NCBI RefSeq assembly: GCF_015265435.1
Contig: NZ_JABJWH010000006.1
Location: 267,188-331,187, forward strand
Length of the DNA: 64,000 nt
Source: Alloalcanivorax profundimaris
GTDB lineage: Bacteria; Pseudomonadota; Gammaproteobacteria; Pseudomonadales; Alcanivoracaceae
Direction of reading: 5' to 3'
The notes under the pieces were generated by a model. That model saw nothing but the letters and a program-made list of their open reading frames with translations. It was not told where the DNA came from and searched no databases. The position numbers and the translations under genes were made by a program. Numbering within the stretch: the stretch's first letter is position 1; the number at the start of each line of letters is the position of its first letter. This document shows positions 1-8,369 of this stretch, piece by piece.

Positions 1-490
1 TGCCCAGCGCCAGGCAAGGGGCGGTTTTCCAGGTGGCGGTCATGAACGGCACGTTCCACGGTGACACCAGCGCGCACACCCCCACCGGCTGGTACAGGGT
101 GTAGTTGAGCATCTGGTCGTCCACCGGGTAGGTGTGGCCGTTCATGCGCGTGCAGACTTCGGCGAAGAAATTGAAGTTGTGCGAGGCGCGCGGGATCAGC
201 ACGTTCCTGGTTTGATGAATGGGCAGGCCGGTGTCCAGGGTCTCCAGCTCCGCCAGGCGCGGCACATTCTCGTCGATCAACTCGCCGAGGCGGCGCATCA
301 GACGGGCCCGTTCCTTGGCCGGGGTGTTGGCCCAGCCGGGGAAGGCGGCCTTGGCGGCGGCCACCGCTTCGTTCACTTCCTTCTCGGTGCCGCTGGCCAC
401 CGGGCCGATCACTTCGCCGGTGGCCGGGTTGATGTTGTCGAACGTTTCCGGGCTTTCCACTTCCCGGCCGTTGATCCAGTGCTTGATCAC
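1..490 (-). CDS. hpaE: 5-carboxymethyl-2-hydroxymuconate semialdehyde dehydrogenase (partial, cut by window edge)
   Basis: NAD-dependent aldehyde dehydrogenase that oxidises the semialdehyde made by meta-cleavage of homoprotocatechuate in the 4-hydroxyphenylacetate pathway. Only the first 163 residues are present; the catalytic Cys and Glu lie beyond the window. The visible part has the ALDH N-terminus (NPATGEVIGPVASG), the HpaE-typical stretch around DTGLPIHQTRNVLIPRASHN, and the PWNVPFMTATWK cofactor segment. The likely start is a GTG that overlaps the hpaG2 stop by 4 bases (GTGA), so translation is probably coupled. Resemblance to enterobacterial HpaE is strong. It forms a leftward operon with hpaG1 and hpaG2. 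Confidence 0.9.
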   Translation of the reverse strand, partial: MIKHWINGREVESPETFDNINPATGEVIGPVASGTEKEVNEAVAAAKAAFPGWANTPAKERARLMRRLGELIDENVPRLAELETLDTGLPIHQTRNVLIPRASHNFNFFAEVCTRMNGHTYPVDDQMLNYTLYQPVGVCALVSPWNVPFMTATWKTAPCLALG

Positions 491-1266
491 GATGACTGCT
501 CCTTCGCGTTCTTGAAGAATTCACTTTCGCTGAGCATGGTGTTGCGCAGCCGACCGATGCCCTCGATCTCCACGTCCACCACGTCGCCGGGTTGCACGTC
601 CGCCATGCCCTTGGGCGTGCCGGTGGCGATCATGTCGCCGGGCTGCAGGGTCATGAAGCCGGACAGGTATTCGATCAGGAAGGGCACGTCGAAAATCATG
701 TCGGCGGTGGTGCCTTCCTGTTTCAGTTCGCCGTTGATGTAGGTGCGCAGGGTCAGGTTGTTGGGCTCCGGAACCTGGCTCCTGTCGATGATCCAGGGGC
801 CCACCGGGGTGGTGCTGTCGCGGTTCTTCACGCGCAGGTTGGGCCGGTAGTAATTTTCCAGGTAGTCGCGGATGGCGTAGTCGTTGCACAGGGTGTAGCC
901 GGCCACGTACTCCAGGGCGTCGGCGCGGCTGACGTTACGCGCGGTCTTGCCGATCACCGCCACCAGCTCGCACTCGTAGTGCATGTAATCCACGTTGTCC
1001 GGGCGCCAGCTGTAACCGTCGTGGCCGGTGTAGGCGTTGGGCGCCTTGACGAACACCAGCGGTTCCTTGGGCGCCGATTTGAAGCTCAGCTCGGCGGCGT
1101 GGTCGGCGTAGTTGAGGCCCAGGGCGAACATGGTGCCGGTGGCCGGCGGCAGCCAGGTCACCTGGCCGGCGTCGAGCGGCGTGCCGTCGGCCATCAGGAT
1201 ATTGCCGTCGTCATTGACGGTGACGTCGAGCACCTGGCCCCGGTGCTGGATGCGAGCGTGTTTCAT
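487..1266 (-). CDS. hpaG2: HpaG2: homoprotocatechuate-pathway isomerase/decarboxylase, C-terminal-type half
   Basis: Fumarylacetoacetate-hydrolase-fold enzyme of 259 aa, equivalent to the C-terminal half of the fused E. coli HpaG, which isomerises and decarboxylates the meta-cleavage acid of homoprotocatechuate. The metal-binding pair E98-x-E100 (YECELVAVIG) and D129 are present, as is the family stretch MIATGTPKGMADVQPGD near the C-terminus. The ATG at 1266 overlaps the hpaG1 stop (ATGA), and the stop overlaps the hpaE start (GTGA), so hpaG1-hpaG2-hpaE are tightly coupled. The conserved metal site suggests this half carries the metal-dependent chemistry; exact division of labour with HpaG1 is inferred from the E. 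coli protein. Confidence 0.9.
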   Translation of the reverse strand: MKHARIQHRGQVLDVTVNDDGNILMADGTPLDAGQVTWLPPATGTMFALGLNYADHAAELSFKSAPKEPLVFVKAPNAYTGHDGYSWRPDNVDYMHYECELVAVIGKTARNVSRADALEYVAGYTLCNDYAIRDYLENYYRPNLRVKNRDSTTPVGPWIIDRSQVPEPNNLTLRTYINGELKQEGTTADMIFDVPFLIEYLSGFMTLQPGDMIATGTPKGMADVQPGDVVDVEIEGIGRLRNTMLSESEFFKNAKEQSS

Positions 1267-2042
1267 GGGCGGTCTCCTTTCCGGGTGGTGTCTTCTTCCG
1301 TCACCAACGACACCAGGGTGCCGACCTTGTCGATCTCCACGGCCACTTCGTCGCCGGGTTCCACGTCCACGCGGCCGGCCGGCACGCCGGCGATCAGCAC
1401 GTCGCCTTCGTGTAGGGTCATGAACTCGCTGAGCTCGGCGATCAGTCGCGCCACCGGGCGCACGAAGTTGCCGGTGTTGCCCTCCTGCCTGAGCTCGCCA
1501 TTGACGGTGAGGCGCACGCCCAGGCCGGACGGGTCGCCGACGTCGGCGGCGTCGGTGACCCAGGGGCCGATCGGGCAGAAGCCGTCGCGGCACTTGGCCT
1601 TCACCGCCGGGCGGTAGTAGCTGTCCTCCGGCAGGCTGAACTCGTTGATCACGGTGTAGCCGGCCACATGGGCGAGGGCGTCCGCTTCACTCACCCGGCT
1701 GGCGGTCTTGCCGATCACCACGCCCAGGGACGGGCCCGGCTGCAGACGCTCGCCGGCGGGGCGCGCCACCGGGCGACGGTGGCCGTTGCGGGTGTTCGGG
1801 GTCTTGATGAACAGCACCGGTTTGGTGGGCGGCTTTTCGTAAGGGGGCTGGTTGAAGCTGTCCAGGTGGGACTCCAGCAGGGCGCGGTCATTGAGGGCGA
1901 TGCCGAACACGGTGCCGGACACCGGCGGCAGCCAGCGGGCCTGGTCCTCGGCGAGGGGGCCGCCGTCGGCGCGGCGTGGCCGGTCACCGTCCACGGTGAC
2001 GGCGGTCGGTTCGCCGTTGATTTCCACGAGGGCGTGGCGCAT
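1263..2042 (-). CDS. hpaG1: HpaG1: homoprotocatechuate-pathway isomerase/decarboxylase, N-terminal-type half
   Basis: Second fumarylacetoacetate-hydrolase-fold protein, 259 aa, equivalent to the N-terminal half of E. coli HpaG. It carries the stretch KAKCRDGFCPIGPW that is characteristic of that half. The two Glu metal ligands of HpaG2 are replaced by G103 and S105, as also happens in the N-terminal half of the E. coli enzyme, so this is a family trait and not decay. It is the first gene of the hpaG1-hpaG2-hpaE operon. The start is ATG at 2042 behind AGGAG. It is divergent from hpaA, and its promoter contains an ATTAA-N4-TTAAT palindrome between the -35 and -10 elements. Confidence 0.88.
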   Translation of the reverse strand: MRHALVEINGEPTAVTVDGDRPRRADGGPLAEDQARWLPPVSGTVFGIALNDRALLESHLDSFNQPPYEKPPTKPVLFIKTPNTRNGHRRPVARPAGERLQPGPSLGVVIGKTASRVSEADALAHVAGYTVINEFSLPEDSYYRPAVKAKCRDGFCPIGPWVTDAADVGDPSGLGVRLTVNGELRQEGNTGNFVRPVARLIAELSEFMTLHEGDVLIAGVPAGRVDVEPGDEVAVEIDKVGTLVSLVTEEDTTRKGDRP

Positions 2043-2070
2043 GGGAACTCCTGTTTGTTCTTTGCCGGAT

Positions 2071-2099
2071 TTTGTACATTAAGATGTTAATGAATTCAA
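2071..2099 (-). promoter_or_regulatory. Promoter of hpaG1-hpaG2-hpaE
   Basis: On the minus strand, TTGAAT (2099-2094) and TACAAA (2076-2071) are separated by exactly 17 bases and lie about 30 bp upstream of the hpaG1 ATG. The spacer is almost wholly filled by the palindrome listed at 2077-2092, a typical position for a repressor site. Element quality is moderate. Confidence 0.6.
2077..2092. promoter_or_regulatory. Palindromic operator candidate, copy 1 (hpaG1/hpaA)
   Basis: CATTAAGATGTTAATG is a perfect 6-4-6 palindrome (CATTAA, 4-base centre, TTAATG) inside the hpaG1 promoter and 48 bp upstream of hpaA. The same ATTAA-N4-TTAAT core recurs at 5163-5178 and 10554-10569. The size and symmetry suit a dimeric winged-helix repressor such as the MarR-family HpaR; no such gene lies in this window. 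Confidence 0.6.
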
Positions 2100-2140
2100 G
2101 CGGCCGACGCGATCGGTTATGCTGGGTCCCGGAGAGCCCT

Positions 2141-3040
2141 ATGAAGAACAACGAACCGATTCCCAACATCAACATCGGCCAGGTGTACGACCAGCGCTAC
2201 GCCGATGCCGAGGTGCACTACGACGCCCTGGGGCCGATGGCGGATTTCTTCGGCCGCAACATGCCGGCCCATCGCCACGACCGTTTTTTCCAGGTGCATT
2301 TCGTGAAGAGTGGCCTGGTGCGCGTCTACCTGGACGAGCGCCAGCACCACCAGCACGGCCCCCTGTTCTTTCTCACGCCGCCCACGGTGACCCATGCTTT
2401 CGTGACCCAGGCGGACGCCGACGGCCACGTGCTCACCGTGCGCCAGCAGCTGGTTTGGAGCCTGCTGGAGGAGAGCGGCGATCTCGCCGACCCGGCCGAG
2501 GTGCGGCCGCTGTGCGTGGCCCGCGCGCAGCTGGAGCCGCGCCGGCACGCCGAGCTGGACCGGCTGGAACGGTTGTTCGAGGCGCTCGGCGACGAGGCCG
2601 CCAGCGACGGTCCCGGCCGGGCGCTGGCGGTACGCAGCCTGGCGCGGCTGATCTTCATCCGCCTGTTCCGGCTGTCGAGCAGCGCCCTGCCGTCGCAGCC
2701 GGCGCGCCACGAGGACCTGGCCGTGTTCCAGCGGTTCCAGATGCTGATCGAGGACCATCACGCTCAACATTGGACGCTCTCCCAGTACGCCGAGGCCCTG
2801 GATGTCACCGAGAACCGGCTCAACGAGATTTGCCGGCGCACCGCCGGCAAACCCAGCAAGCGGCTGGTGTTCGACCGCCAGATTCAGGAGGCGCGGCGGC
2901 TGCTGATTTTCACCACCGCTTCCATCAACGAGATCGGCTACCGCCTGGGCTTCAACGATCCCGCCTACTTCTCCCGTTTCTTCACCCGCGAGGCGGGCAT
3001 GACGCCGGGGCGCTATCGCCGCCATAACCGGCGCGGCTGA
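2141..3040 (+). CDS. hpaA: AraC-family activator of 4-hydroxyphenylacetate genes
   Basis: Transcriptional regulator of 299 aa. The N-terminal half is a cupin-like effector domain (residues about 25-110, with PAHRHDRFFQVHF and FFLTPPTVTHAF). The C-terminal third is the two-helix-turn-helix AraC domain (about 195-295), with the second motif INEIGYRLGFNDPAYFSRFF. Overall it resembles HpaA, the 4-hydroxyphenylacetate-responsive activator. The ATG at 2141 follows GGAGAG. It is divergent from hpaG1 with 98 bp between starts, and its stop is 5 bp from the stop of the convergent flavin hydroxylase. Confidence 0.82.
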   Translation: MKNNEPIPNINIGQVYDQRYADAEVHYDALGPMADFFGRNMPAHRHDRFFQVHFVKSGLVRVYLDERQHHQHGPLFFLTPPTVTHAFVTQADADGHVLTVRQQLVWSLLEESGDLADPAEVRPLCVARAQLEPRRHAELDRLERLFEALGDEAASDGPGRALAVRSLARLIFIRLFRLSSSALPSQPARHEDLAVFQRFQMLIEDHHAQHWTLSQYAEALDVTENRLNEICRRTAGKPSKRLVFDRQIQEARRLLIFTTASINEIGYRLGFNDPAYFSRFFTREAGMTPGRYRRHNRRG

Positions 3041-3045
3041 TCGTC

Positions 3046-4932
3046 TCAGCCCGGGCGTCGGGTATTGGCCTCGAAGAACGCCGCCAGTTCGTCCACCGCC
3101 TCGAACGGCAGCACCTGGGACACATAGTGGTCCGGGCGCACCACGATCACGGCGCCGTTGCGATCGATGCCGCGGGCCTCGAAGATGTCGCGCTCCGGGT
3201 CGATGGCGTAAACCTTCTCGTAGTCGGTGAGCTGGAAGGGCCCCACCCGGGGTTGGAACAGGGCCGGAATGGAGGGGCCGAACTCCACCTCGCCGTGGGG
3301 CTGCTGATAGATCACCTTGATGTCGAACAGGCTGTCCAGGTCGGCGCCGTCCGGGGTAAAGCGCGCCACCGGCGAGGCGGCGGCGTTGAGCATCCATTCC
3401 GCCCAGTCGTTCAGCCGTTCGGCGCCGGCGTCGGCGAAGGCGTAGATCCGCCAGCGGCCATCGGCGGTGGCGTGGTGGCCCAGGTGCACGTCGTTGCCGT
3501 CGCAGACCCGCATCACCGGCGCCGATTTGAAGCGCTTGCCCACCGGGAAACCGGTGGCCAGTGACTGGTGGCGGGTGTCGCCGGTGACCAGGGAAGGGCG
3601 GTACTCGGTCATGAAGCCGGCGGGAAACTCCGCGGTTTTCACATAGAAGTCCGCCAGTTCCTTGGGGTCCTCGAAGTCCTCGGCGGGCTTGGCCATCAGG
3701 CTCGACCATTCGCGGTCGAAGTCGATCAGGTTCTGCGCCACCTCCTGGCGTTCCTCGGAATAGGTGGCCAGCAGTTCCGGCGGTGCCTGCCCGGACAGCA
3801 CCTGGCCCAGCTTCCAGGCGATGTTCCAGCCGTCCTGCATGGACACGTTCATGCCCTGGCCGGCCTTGGCGCTGTGGGTGTGGCAGGCGTCGCCGGCGAT
3901 GAATACGCGCGGCGCGACATGCTCCTCGTCGCCGGGGTCCACGTCGTCGAACTTGTCGGTGACCCGGTGGCCCACCTCGTAAACCGTGTACCAGGCGCAA
4001 TCCTTCACCTCCAGGGTGTAGGGGTGGAGGATGCGGTTGGCCTTGGCCACGGTGGTTTCCAGGGTGGTCTGGCGCACCTGGCGGTTGTCGTCCGCAGACA
4101 CCTCGCCCAGGTCCACGTACATGCGGAACAAATGCCCGCCCTCGCGGGGAATGTGCAGGATGCTGCCGCCGCTGGCGGACTGGATCGCGCACTTGGTGCG
4201 AATGTCCGGGAAGTCGGTGGTGGCGAGCACGTCCATCACGCCCCAGGCGTGGTTGGCCACCTTGCCCAGGTGCTGGCGGCCAATGGCCTCGCGCACCTTG
4301 CTGTGGGCGCCGTCGCAGCCGACCACGTACTTGGCGTGCACGGTGCGTTGCTCGCCTTCCCGCTCGCCGCTCACATGGCGCAGGGTGACGGTGACCGGGT
4401 ACTCGGCGCCGCGGTCGATTTCCAGCCCGACGAATTCCAGCCCGTAGTCCGGCTCGATGCGCGCCGGCGCGTTGCGGGCGAACTCCGCGAAATAGTCCAG
4501 CACCCGCGCCTGGTTGACGATCAGATGGGGGAATTCGCTGATCTCGCCGGTGCCGTCATCCAGCGCCACCGAGGCGCGGGCGATGTGGTCCGGATTGGCC
4601 GGGTCCGGGGACCAGAACGCCATCTCGGTGATGCGGTAGGCCTCGTCGGTGATGCGCCCGGCGAAGCCGAATGCCTGGAAGGTTTCCACGCTGCGCGCCT
4701 GGATGCCGTCGGCCTGGCCCAGTTTCAGGCGGCCCGGACGGCGCTCCACGATGCGGGTGGTGACGTTGGGGTATTTGGCCAGCTGGGCGGCGGCGATCAT
4801 GCCCGCCGGGCCGCTGCCGACGATCAGCACGTCGACGTGCTCGGGCAGGTCCTCGGGACGGTCGATGCCGGTGCCGGCGGCGTCCTCGACGCGCGGATCG
4901 CTGGAAACATAGCCGTGATGATGGAACTGCAC
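3046..4932 (-). CDS. FAD-dependent phenol hydroxylase, MobA-like (3-hydroxybenzoate 4-monooxygenase family)
   Basis: Aromatic hydroxylase of 628 aa in the phenol 2-monooxygenase / 3-hydroxybenzoate 4-monooxygenase family, which inserts one oxygen using NAD(P)H and FAD. The FAD motif GSGPAG is at residues 39-44, the second dinucleotide motif (YVVGCDGAHSKVR) near 215, and the ribose-binding GD motif (VFIAGDACHTHSAKAGQGMN) near 340. The C-terminal third (about 430-628) is the thioredoxin-like dimerisation domain of phenol hydroxylases. I chose the GTG at 4932 because AAAGGAGAAG precedes it and it matches the MobA N-terminus (MQFHxxG). MobA acts on 3-hydroxybenzoate, but the hpa context suggests 3-hydroxyphenylacetate as substrate, giving homoprotocatechuate; that is inference. 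Confidence 0.8.
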   Translation of the reverse strand: MQFHHHGYVSSDPRVEDAAGTGIDRPEDLPEHVDVLIVGSGPAGMIAAAQLAKYPNVTTRIVERRPGRLKLGQADGIQARSVETFQAFGFAGRITDEAYRITEMAFWSPDPANPDHIARASVALDDGTGEISEFPHLIVNQARVLDYFAEFARNAPARIEPDYGLEFVGLEIDRGAEYPVTVTLRHVSGEREGEQRTVHAKYVVGCDGAHSKVREAIGRQHLGKVANHAWGVMDVLATTDFPDIRTKCAIQSASGGSILHIPREGGHLFRMYVDLGEVSADDNRQVRQTTLETTVAKANRILHPYTLEVKDCAWYTVYEVGHRVTDKFDDVDPGDEEHVAPRVFIAGDACHTHSAKAGQGMNVSMQDGWNIAWKLGQVLSGQAPPELLATYSEERQEVAQNLIDFDREWSSLMAKPAEDFEDPKELADFYVKTAEFPAGFMTEYRPSLVTGDTRHQSLATGFPVGKRFKSAPVMRVCDGNDVHLGHHATADGRWRIYAFADAGAERLNDWAEWMLNAAASPVARFTPDGADLDSLFDIKVIYQQPHGEVEFGPSIPALFQPRVGPFQLTDYEKVYAIDPERDIFEARGIDRNGAVIVVRPDHYVSQVLPFEAVDELAAFFEANTRRPG

Positions 4933-5131
4933 TGCGACTTCTCCTTTGTTTTTCTGATCAGCGTTGTGATCGCGATCGTCGCTCTGGCGACCGCGTTGCT
5001 TTTTTTCATCATCGGCGAGAGCAAAGGCGGAGGCCCAGGTGTTTTCCGAGGGAAAAATTGCACTTTTCAACGGCTGGGCTCGCGAATGTATACCCGGCCG
5101 GAAAGGAAACGATTTTATTCATGCCGGCGCA

Positions 5132-5161
5132 TTGACCGGCCGCTCGGAGGCTGTTTAGTAT
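5132..5161 (+). promoter_or_regulatory. Candidate promoter for TRAP-1
   Basis: TTGACC (5132-5137) and TAGTAT (5156-5161) are separated by 18 bases. The predicted start of transcription (about 5168) falls inside the palindrome at 5163-5178, consistent with repression at that site. The -10 element is imperfect. Confidence 0.45.
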
Positions 5162-5162
5162 T

Positions 5163-5178
5163 CATTAACAAATTAATG
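5163..5178. promoter_or_regulatory. Palindromic operator candidate, copy 2 (TRAP-1)
   Basis: CATTAACAAATTAATG is a perfect 6-4-6 palindrome with arms identical to those at 2077-2092 and a different 4-base centre (CAAA). It lies 78 bp upstream of the solute-binding protein start, just after the candidate -10. Confidence 0.6.
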
Positions 5179-5256
5179 GATGGCGACCAACCCGGAGTCC
5201 CATGGCACCGATCGCCGCCATTGAGAACAACAAGCACAGACAGCCGAGAGGTCACC

Positions 5257-6321
5257 ATGAAAGCAAGCATAAGAAACCTCCCCCTCTGGATCGCCGGCAC
5301 CGCCCTGGGCCTGACCCTGAGCCTCGGCGGCGCCCACGCCGACGACAGCGTTACCCTGCGTATCGAGCATTTCCTGCCGGCCAACTCCAACGCCCAGCAG
5401 AACGTGATCGAACCCTGGTGCGAGGACATGAAGGCGGCATCGGACGGCCGCATCCAGTGTGAGATCTACCCTTCCATGCAGCTCGGCGGCACGCCGGGCC
5501 AGCTGGCGGACATGGCGCGCAACGGCGTGGTGGACGTGGTGTGGACGGCGCTGGGTTACTCCGCCGGCCGCTTCCCGCGCAGCGAAGCGCTGGAGTTGCC
5601 GTTCGTGCTGCCGGCCGGCGGCGAAACCGCCAGCCGCATCATCTGGGACTATTCCACGACCTACGCCAAGGACGACTTCAAGGACTACAAGGTGCTGGCG
5701 GTGTACAGCGACGGCGGCGGCACCCTGCACACCGCCCGCAAGGCGGTGCGCGACCTGGACGACATGAAAGGCCTGCGGGTGCGCGCCTCCACCCGGCTGG
5801 CATCGCGCTTTCTCACCTCGGTGGGCGCCACGCCGGTGAGCATGCCGCCCTCACAGATCGCCGACACTCTGTCCAAGGGCGTGATCGACGGCGCCCTGGC
5901 GGTGTGGGAAGTGGTGCCGCCCACCAAGCTGGACGAAACCACCTTCCATCACACCACCACCGGGCCTGATCAGGCCACCACCACGGTCACCACCCTGGCC
6001 ATGCTGATGAACCAGCAGCGCTATCAAAGCCTGCCGGATGACCTGAAAAAGATCGTCGATGAGTACAGCGGCGAGGCGCTCACCGTGCGCTTCGGCAAGG
6101 CCTGGGACCAGGCCATCGATCAGGTGAAGAACCGCATAGCCGGTGACGACGCGCACACCATCATCACCCTGGACGACGCCGCCTATCAGGCCATGCTGGA
6201 CGCGTCGCAAAGCGTGGTGGACGACTGGGTGGCCTCCGACGACGGCGGCCTGGACCGCCAGGCCCTGTTCGACGGCCTGCAGAAAACGGTCAAGCAATAC
6301 ACCCCGGAACTGGCGCGCTGA
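5257..6321 (+). CDS. TRAP transporter solute-binding protein (DctP type), system 1
   Basis: Periplasmic binding protein of 354 aa for a tripartite ATP-independent transporter, which imports organic acids using an ion gradient. A Sec signal peptide covers residues 1-28 (charged start, hydrophobic core, cleavage after GGAHA). The mature part has the DctP fold signatures: RIEHFLPANSNAQ at the start, VVWTALGYSAGRFPRSEALELPF, and LDDMKGLRVRAS with the Arg that pairs with a substrate carboxylate in this family. The ATG at 5257 follows GAGAGGTCACC. It is first of a P-Q-M operon. Position beside hpa genes suggests an aromatic carboxylate ligand, which is inference. Confidence 0.88.
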   Translation: MKASIRNLPLWIAGTALGLTLSLGGAHADDSVTLRIEHFLPANSNAQQNVIEPWCEDMKAASDGRIQCEIYPSMQLGGTPGQLADMARNGVVDVVWTALGYSAGRFPRSEALELPFVLPAGGETASRIIWDYSTTYAKDDFKDYKVLAVYSDGGGTLHTARKAVRDLDDMKGLRVRASTRLASRFLTSVGATPVSMPPSQIADTLSKGVIDGALAVWEVVPPTKLDETTFHHTTTGPDQATTTVTTLAMLMNQQRYQSLPDDLKKIVDEYSGEALTVRFGKAWDQAIDQVKNRIAGDDAHTIITLDDAAYQAMLDASQSVVDDWVASDDGGLDRQALFDGLQKTVKQYTPELAR

Positions 6322-6350
6322 AGCGCGCCTTCCTCGGAGCGGAGTGAACA

Positions 6351-6821
6351 ATGGCGGGCGTTATTCTGCGTCGGTTGTCGCTGGGGTTCGCCCTGGCCGG
6401 TGGCGCCATCGTTTTGGCGCTGATCGTCATGTCGCTGGTGTCATTGGTGGGGCGCAAGCTGTTTTCCGCGCCCATCCCCGGTGACATCGAGGTCCTGCAA
6501 ATGGCCATCGCGGTGGCGGTGACCGCCTTTCTCCCCCTGTGCGAGATGACCGATAACCACATCCGCGTGGACCTGGTGGCCGGCTTTCTGCCGGCGCCGG
6601 TGAACCGGGCGCTGCTGGCCATCGGTCATCTGTTGCTGGCGGCGGCGGCGGGCTTGATGGGCTGGCGCACCTTTCTGCTGATGCAGAACAGCCAGGATTA
6701 CGGCTCCACCTCCACCATGCTTGGCGTGCCGCTGTGGTGGCCCCAGGGATTGATGGTACCGAGCCTGGCGCTGCTTGCCCTGTGCGGGCTGTACCGGGCG
6801 GCCAGGGAGATCCGTTCATGA
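6351..6821 (+). CDS. TRAP transporter small membrane subunit (DctQ type), system 1
   Basis: Four-helix membrane protein of 156 aa, the small permease subunit that pairs with DctM. Hydrophobic segments fall near residues 10-32, 43-62, 85-105 and 125-148. The first is followed by the VGRKLFSAPIPGDIEVLQM stretch typical of DctQ. The start is ATG at 6351 behind GGAGCGGAG. The stop overlaps the DctM start by ATGA, so the two are translationally coupled. Specificity is set by the binding protein, so nothing about substrate can be read here. Confidence 0.87.
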   Translation: MAGVILRRLSLGFALAGGAIVLALIVMSLVSLVGRKLFSAPIPGDIEVLQMAIAVAVTAFLPLCEMTDNHIRVDLVAGFLPAPVNRALLAIGHLLLAAAAGLMGWRTFLLMQNSQDYGSTSTMLGVPLWWPQGLMVPSLALLALCGLYRAAREIRS

Positions 6822-8143
6822 GTGGTCTGGAAACCGGCCTGCTGGTGCTGGCGGTGCTGATGGGGCTGCTGGCCCTGCGCGTGCACGTGGGCATCGGCAT
6901 GTTCCTGGCGGGCATTCTCTGCTATGTGCTCGTCAACCACGGCAATCTCAACGCCCTGCTGTTCACCATCAACAATCTGGTCTACGCGCGGGTGTCCGAT
7001 TACGACCTGGCGGTGATTCCGCTGTTCGTGCTGATGGGGCAGTTCGCCATCCACGGCGGCCTGTCGCGGGCGCTGTTCCGCGCCGCCTCCGCCTTCATCG
7101 GCCACTGGCGGGGTGGGCTGGCGATGTCCGCCGCCGGCGCCTGCGCCGGCTTCGGCGCCATCTGCGGCTCGTCCCTGGCCACCGCCGCCACCATGAGCCA
7201 GGTGGCCTTGCCGGAGCTGGAGAAGCACCACTATCCCAACAAGCTGGCCGCCGGCACCATCGCCGCCGGCGGGACCCTGGGCATTCTGATTCCACCGTCG
7301 GTGCCGCTGATCGTGTACGCGGTGCTCACCCAGGAATCCATCGGCAAGCTGTTCGTGGCGGCGATCATCCCCGGTTTGCTGGCCATGCTCGGCTACCTGA
7401 TCGTGATCCGCCTGGTGGCCATGCGCACCATGCGCGATGCACCGCGCATTGCCAAGGCGGCGTGGGGCACGCGCCTGCGCGCCCTGGCGGAAGTCTCGCC
7501 GGTGCTGGTGGTGTTCCTGGTGGTGATCTTCGGCATCTACGGCGGTTGGGCCAACCTCACCGAGGCGGCGTCCATCGGCGCCGGCGCCTGCGGGTTGTTC
7601 GCCGTGACGCGCGGCGGCATGCGCGGCGATGGCCTGGTCAAGAGCCTGATCGGCACCGCCGAGGCATCCGCCATGATCTACCTGGTGGTGATCGGCGCCG
7701 ACCTGCTCAACAGCGGCCTGGCGCTCAGCCGCATGCCGGTGGAGCTGGCGAACTGGGTGCAGGCCAGCGGCATGGCGCCGTTCGCGGTGCTGCTGTCGAT
7801 CCTGGTGATCTACCTGCTGCTGGGCTGCGTGATGGATTCCCTGTCGATGATCCTGCTCACCGTGCCGATCTTCTACCCGATCGTGGTGGGCCTGCCGTTC
7901 TTCGATCTCACCCAGACCGAGATCTCCATCTGGTTCGGCATCATCGCGCTGATGGTGGTGGAGATCGGGCTGATCACCCCGCCCATGGGCATGAACCTGT
8001 TCATCGTGCAGAAGTTCAGCGAGCGCACCTCCCTGGGCGCGGTGAGCCGGGGCATCGTGCCCTTCCTGGGCGCCGACCTGGTGCGCATCACCCTGCTGGT
8101 GGCGGTACCGGCGTTGTCGCTGATGCTGTTGACCGTGATCTGA
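6818..8143 (+). CDS. TRAP transporter large membrane subunit (DctM type), system 1
   Basis: Large permease subunit of 441 aa with about twelve hydrophobic segments, the ion-coupled translocation channel of the transporter. Family signatures include VIPLFVLMGQFAIHGG, GFGAICGSSLATAATMSQVALPE, AAGGTLGILIPPSVPLIVYA and, near the C-terminus, ITPPMGMNLFIVQ. It begins within the dctQ stop (ATGA) and ends the operon. No clear intrinsic terminator follows; the next 226 bp are non-coding. Confidence 0.9.
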   Translation: MSGLETGLLVLAVLMGLLALRVHVGIGMFLAGILCYVLVNHGNLNALLFTINNLVYARVSDYDLAVIPLFVLMGQFAIHGGLSRALFRAASAFIGHWRGGLAMSAAGACAGFGAICGSSLATAATMSQVALPELEKHHYPNKLAAGTIAAGGTLGILIPPSVPLIVYAVLTQESIGKLFVAAIIPGLLAMLGYLIVIRLVAMRTMRDAPRIAKAAWGTRLRALAEVSPVLVVFLVVIFGIYGGWANLTEAASIGAGACGLFAVTRGGMRGDGLVKSLIGTAEASAMIYLVVIGADLLNSGLALSRMPVELANWVQASGMAPFAVLLSILVIYLLLGCVMDSLSMILLTVPIFYPIVVGLPFFDLTQTEISIWFGIIALMVVEIGLITPPMGMNLFIVQKFSERTSLGAVSRGIVPFLGADLVRITLLVAVPALSLMLLTVI

Positions 8144-8369
8144 GTCCCGCCTTTCTCTCCTTCCCGCCGATACCACTCCGTCGCGGTACCGCCTTGGGCG
8201 GCGCCGCGAGCGCGTCCCTGCGTGTTGGTCATCAGTGCATGCCTCCGCGCCGCCTTGTCCACCCTTCGGGGGACGAGGATTAATGGTCTTCCTTGCTACG
8301 GTTGAGTGAGTTGAACGGTCGCCATAGACGGCCGCTACCTATAACAACTTGATGAGCAAGGCTGTTTTC

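Larger units (their letters stand above)
4933..5256. other. 324-bp divergent control region between the flavin hydroxylase and TRAP-1
   Basis: No coding sequence is supported here. It contains the leader of the leftward hydroxylase, a candidate rightward promoter (5132-5161), a palindromic operator (5163-5178) and the Shine-Dalgarno GAGAGG before the solute-binding protein gene. The stretch 5151-5180 is much more AT-rich than its surroundings. Confidence 0.7.

Noticed and set aside
1263..2042. HpaG1 as an inactive remnant because its metal Glu pair is missing
   Set aside because: The N-terminal half of E. coli HpaG also lacks these residues, so this is a family feature.
3568..5256. Long rightward open frame running into the TRAP-1 binding protein gene
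   Set aside because: It is antisense to the MobA-like gene with Val/Gly/His-rich, non-protein-like composition; only the part from 5257, with its own ribosome site and signal peptide, is real.
8144..8369. Small gene in the 226-bp gap before the reductase
   Set aside because: No frame with a ribosome site or protein-like composition; the gap holds only GC-rich short inverted repeats.
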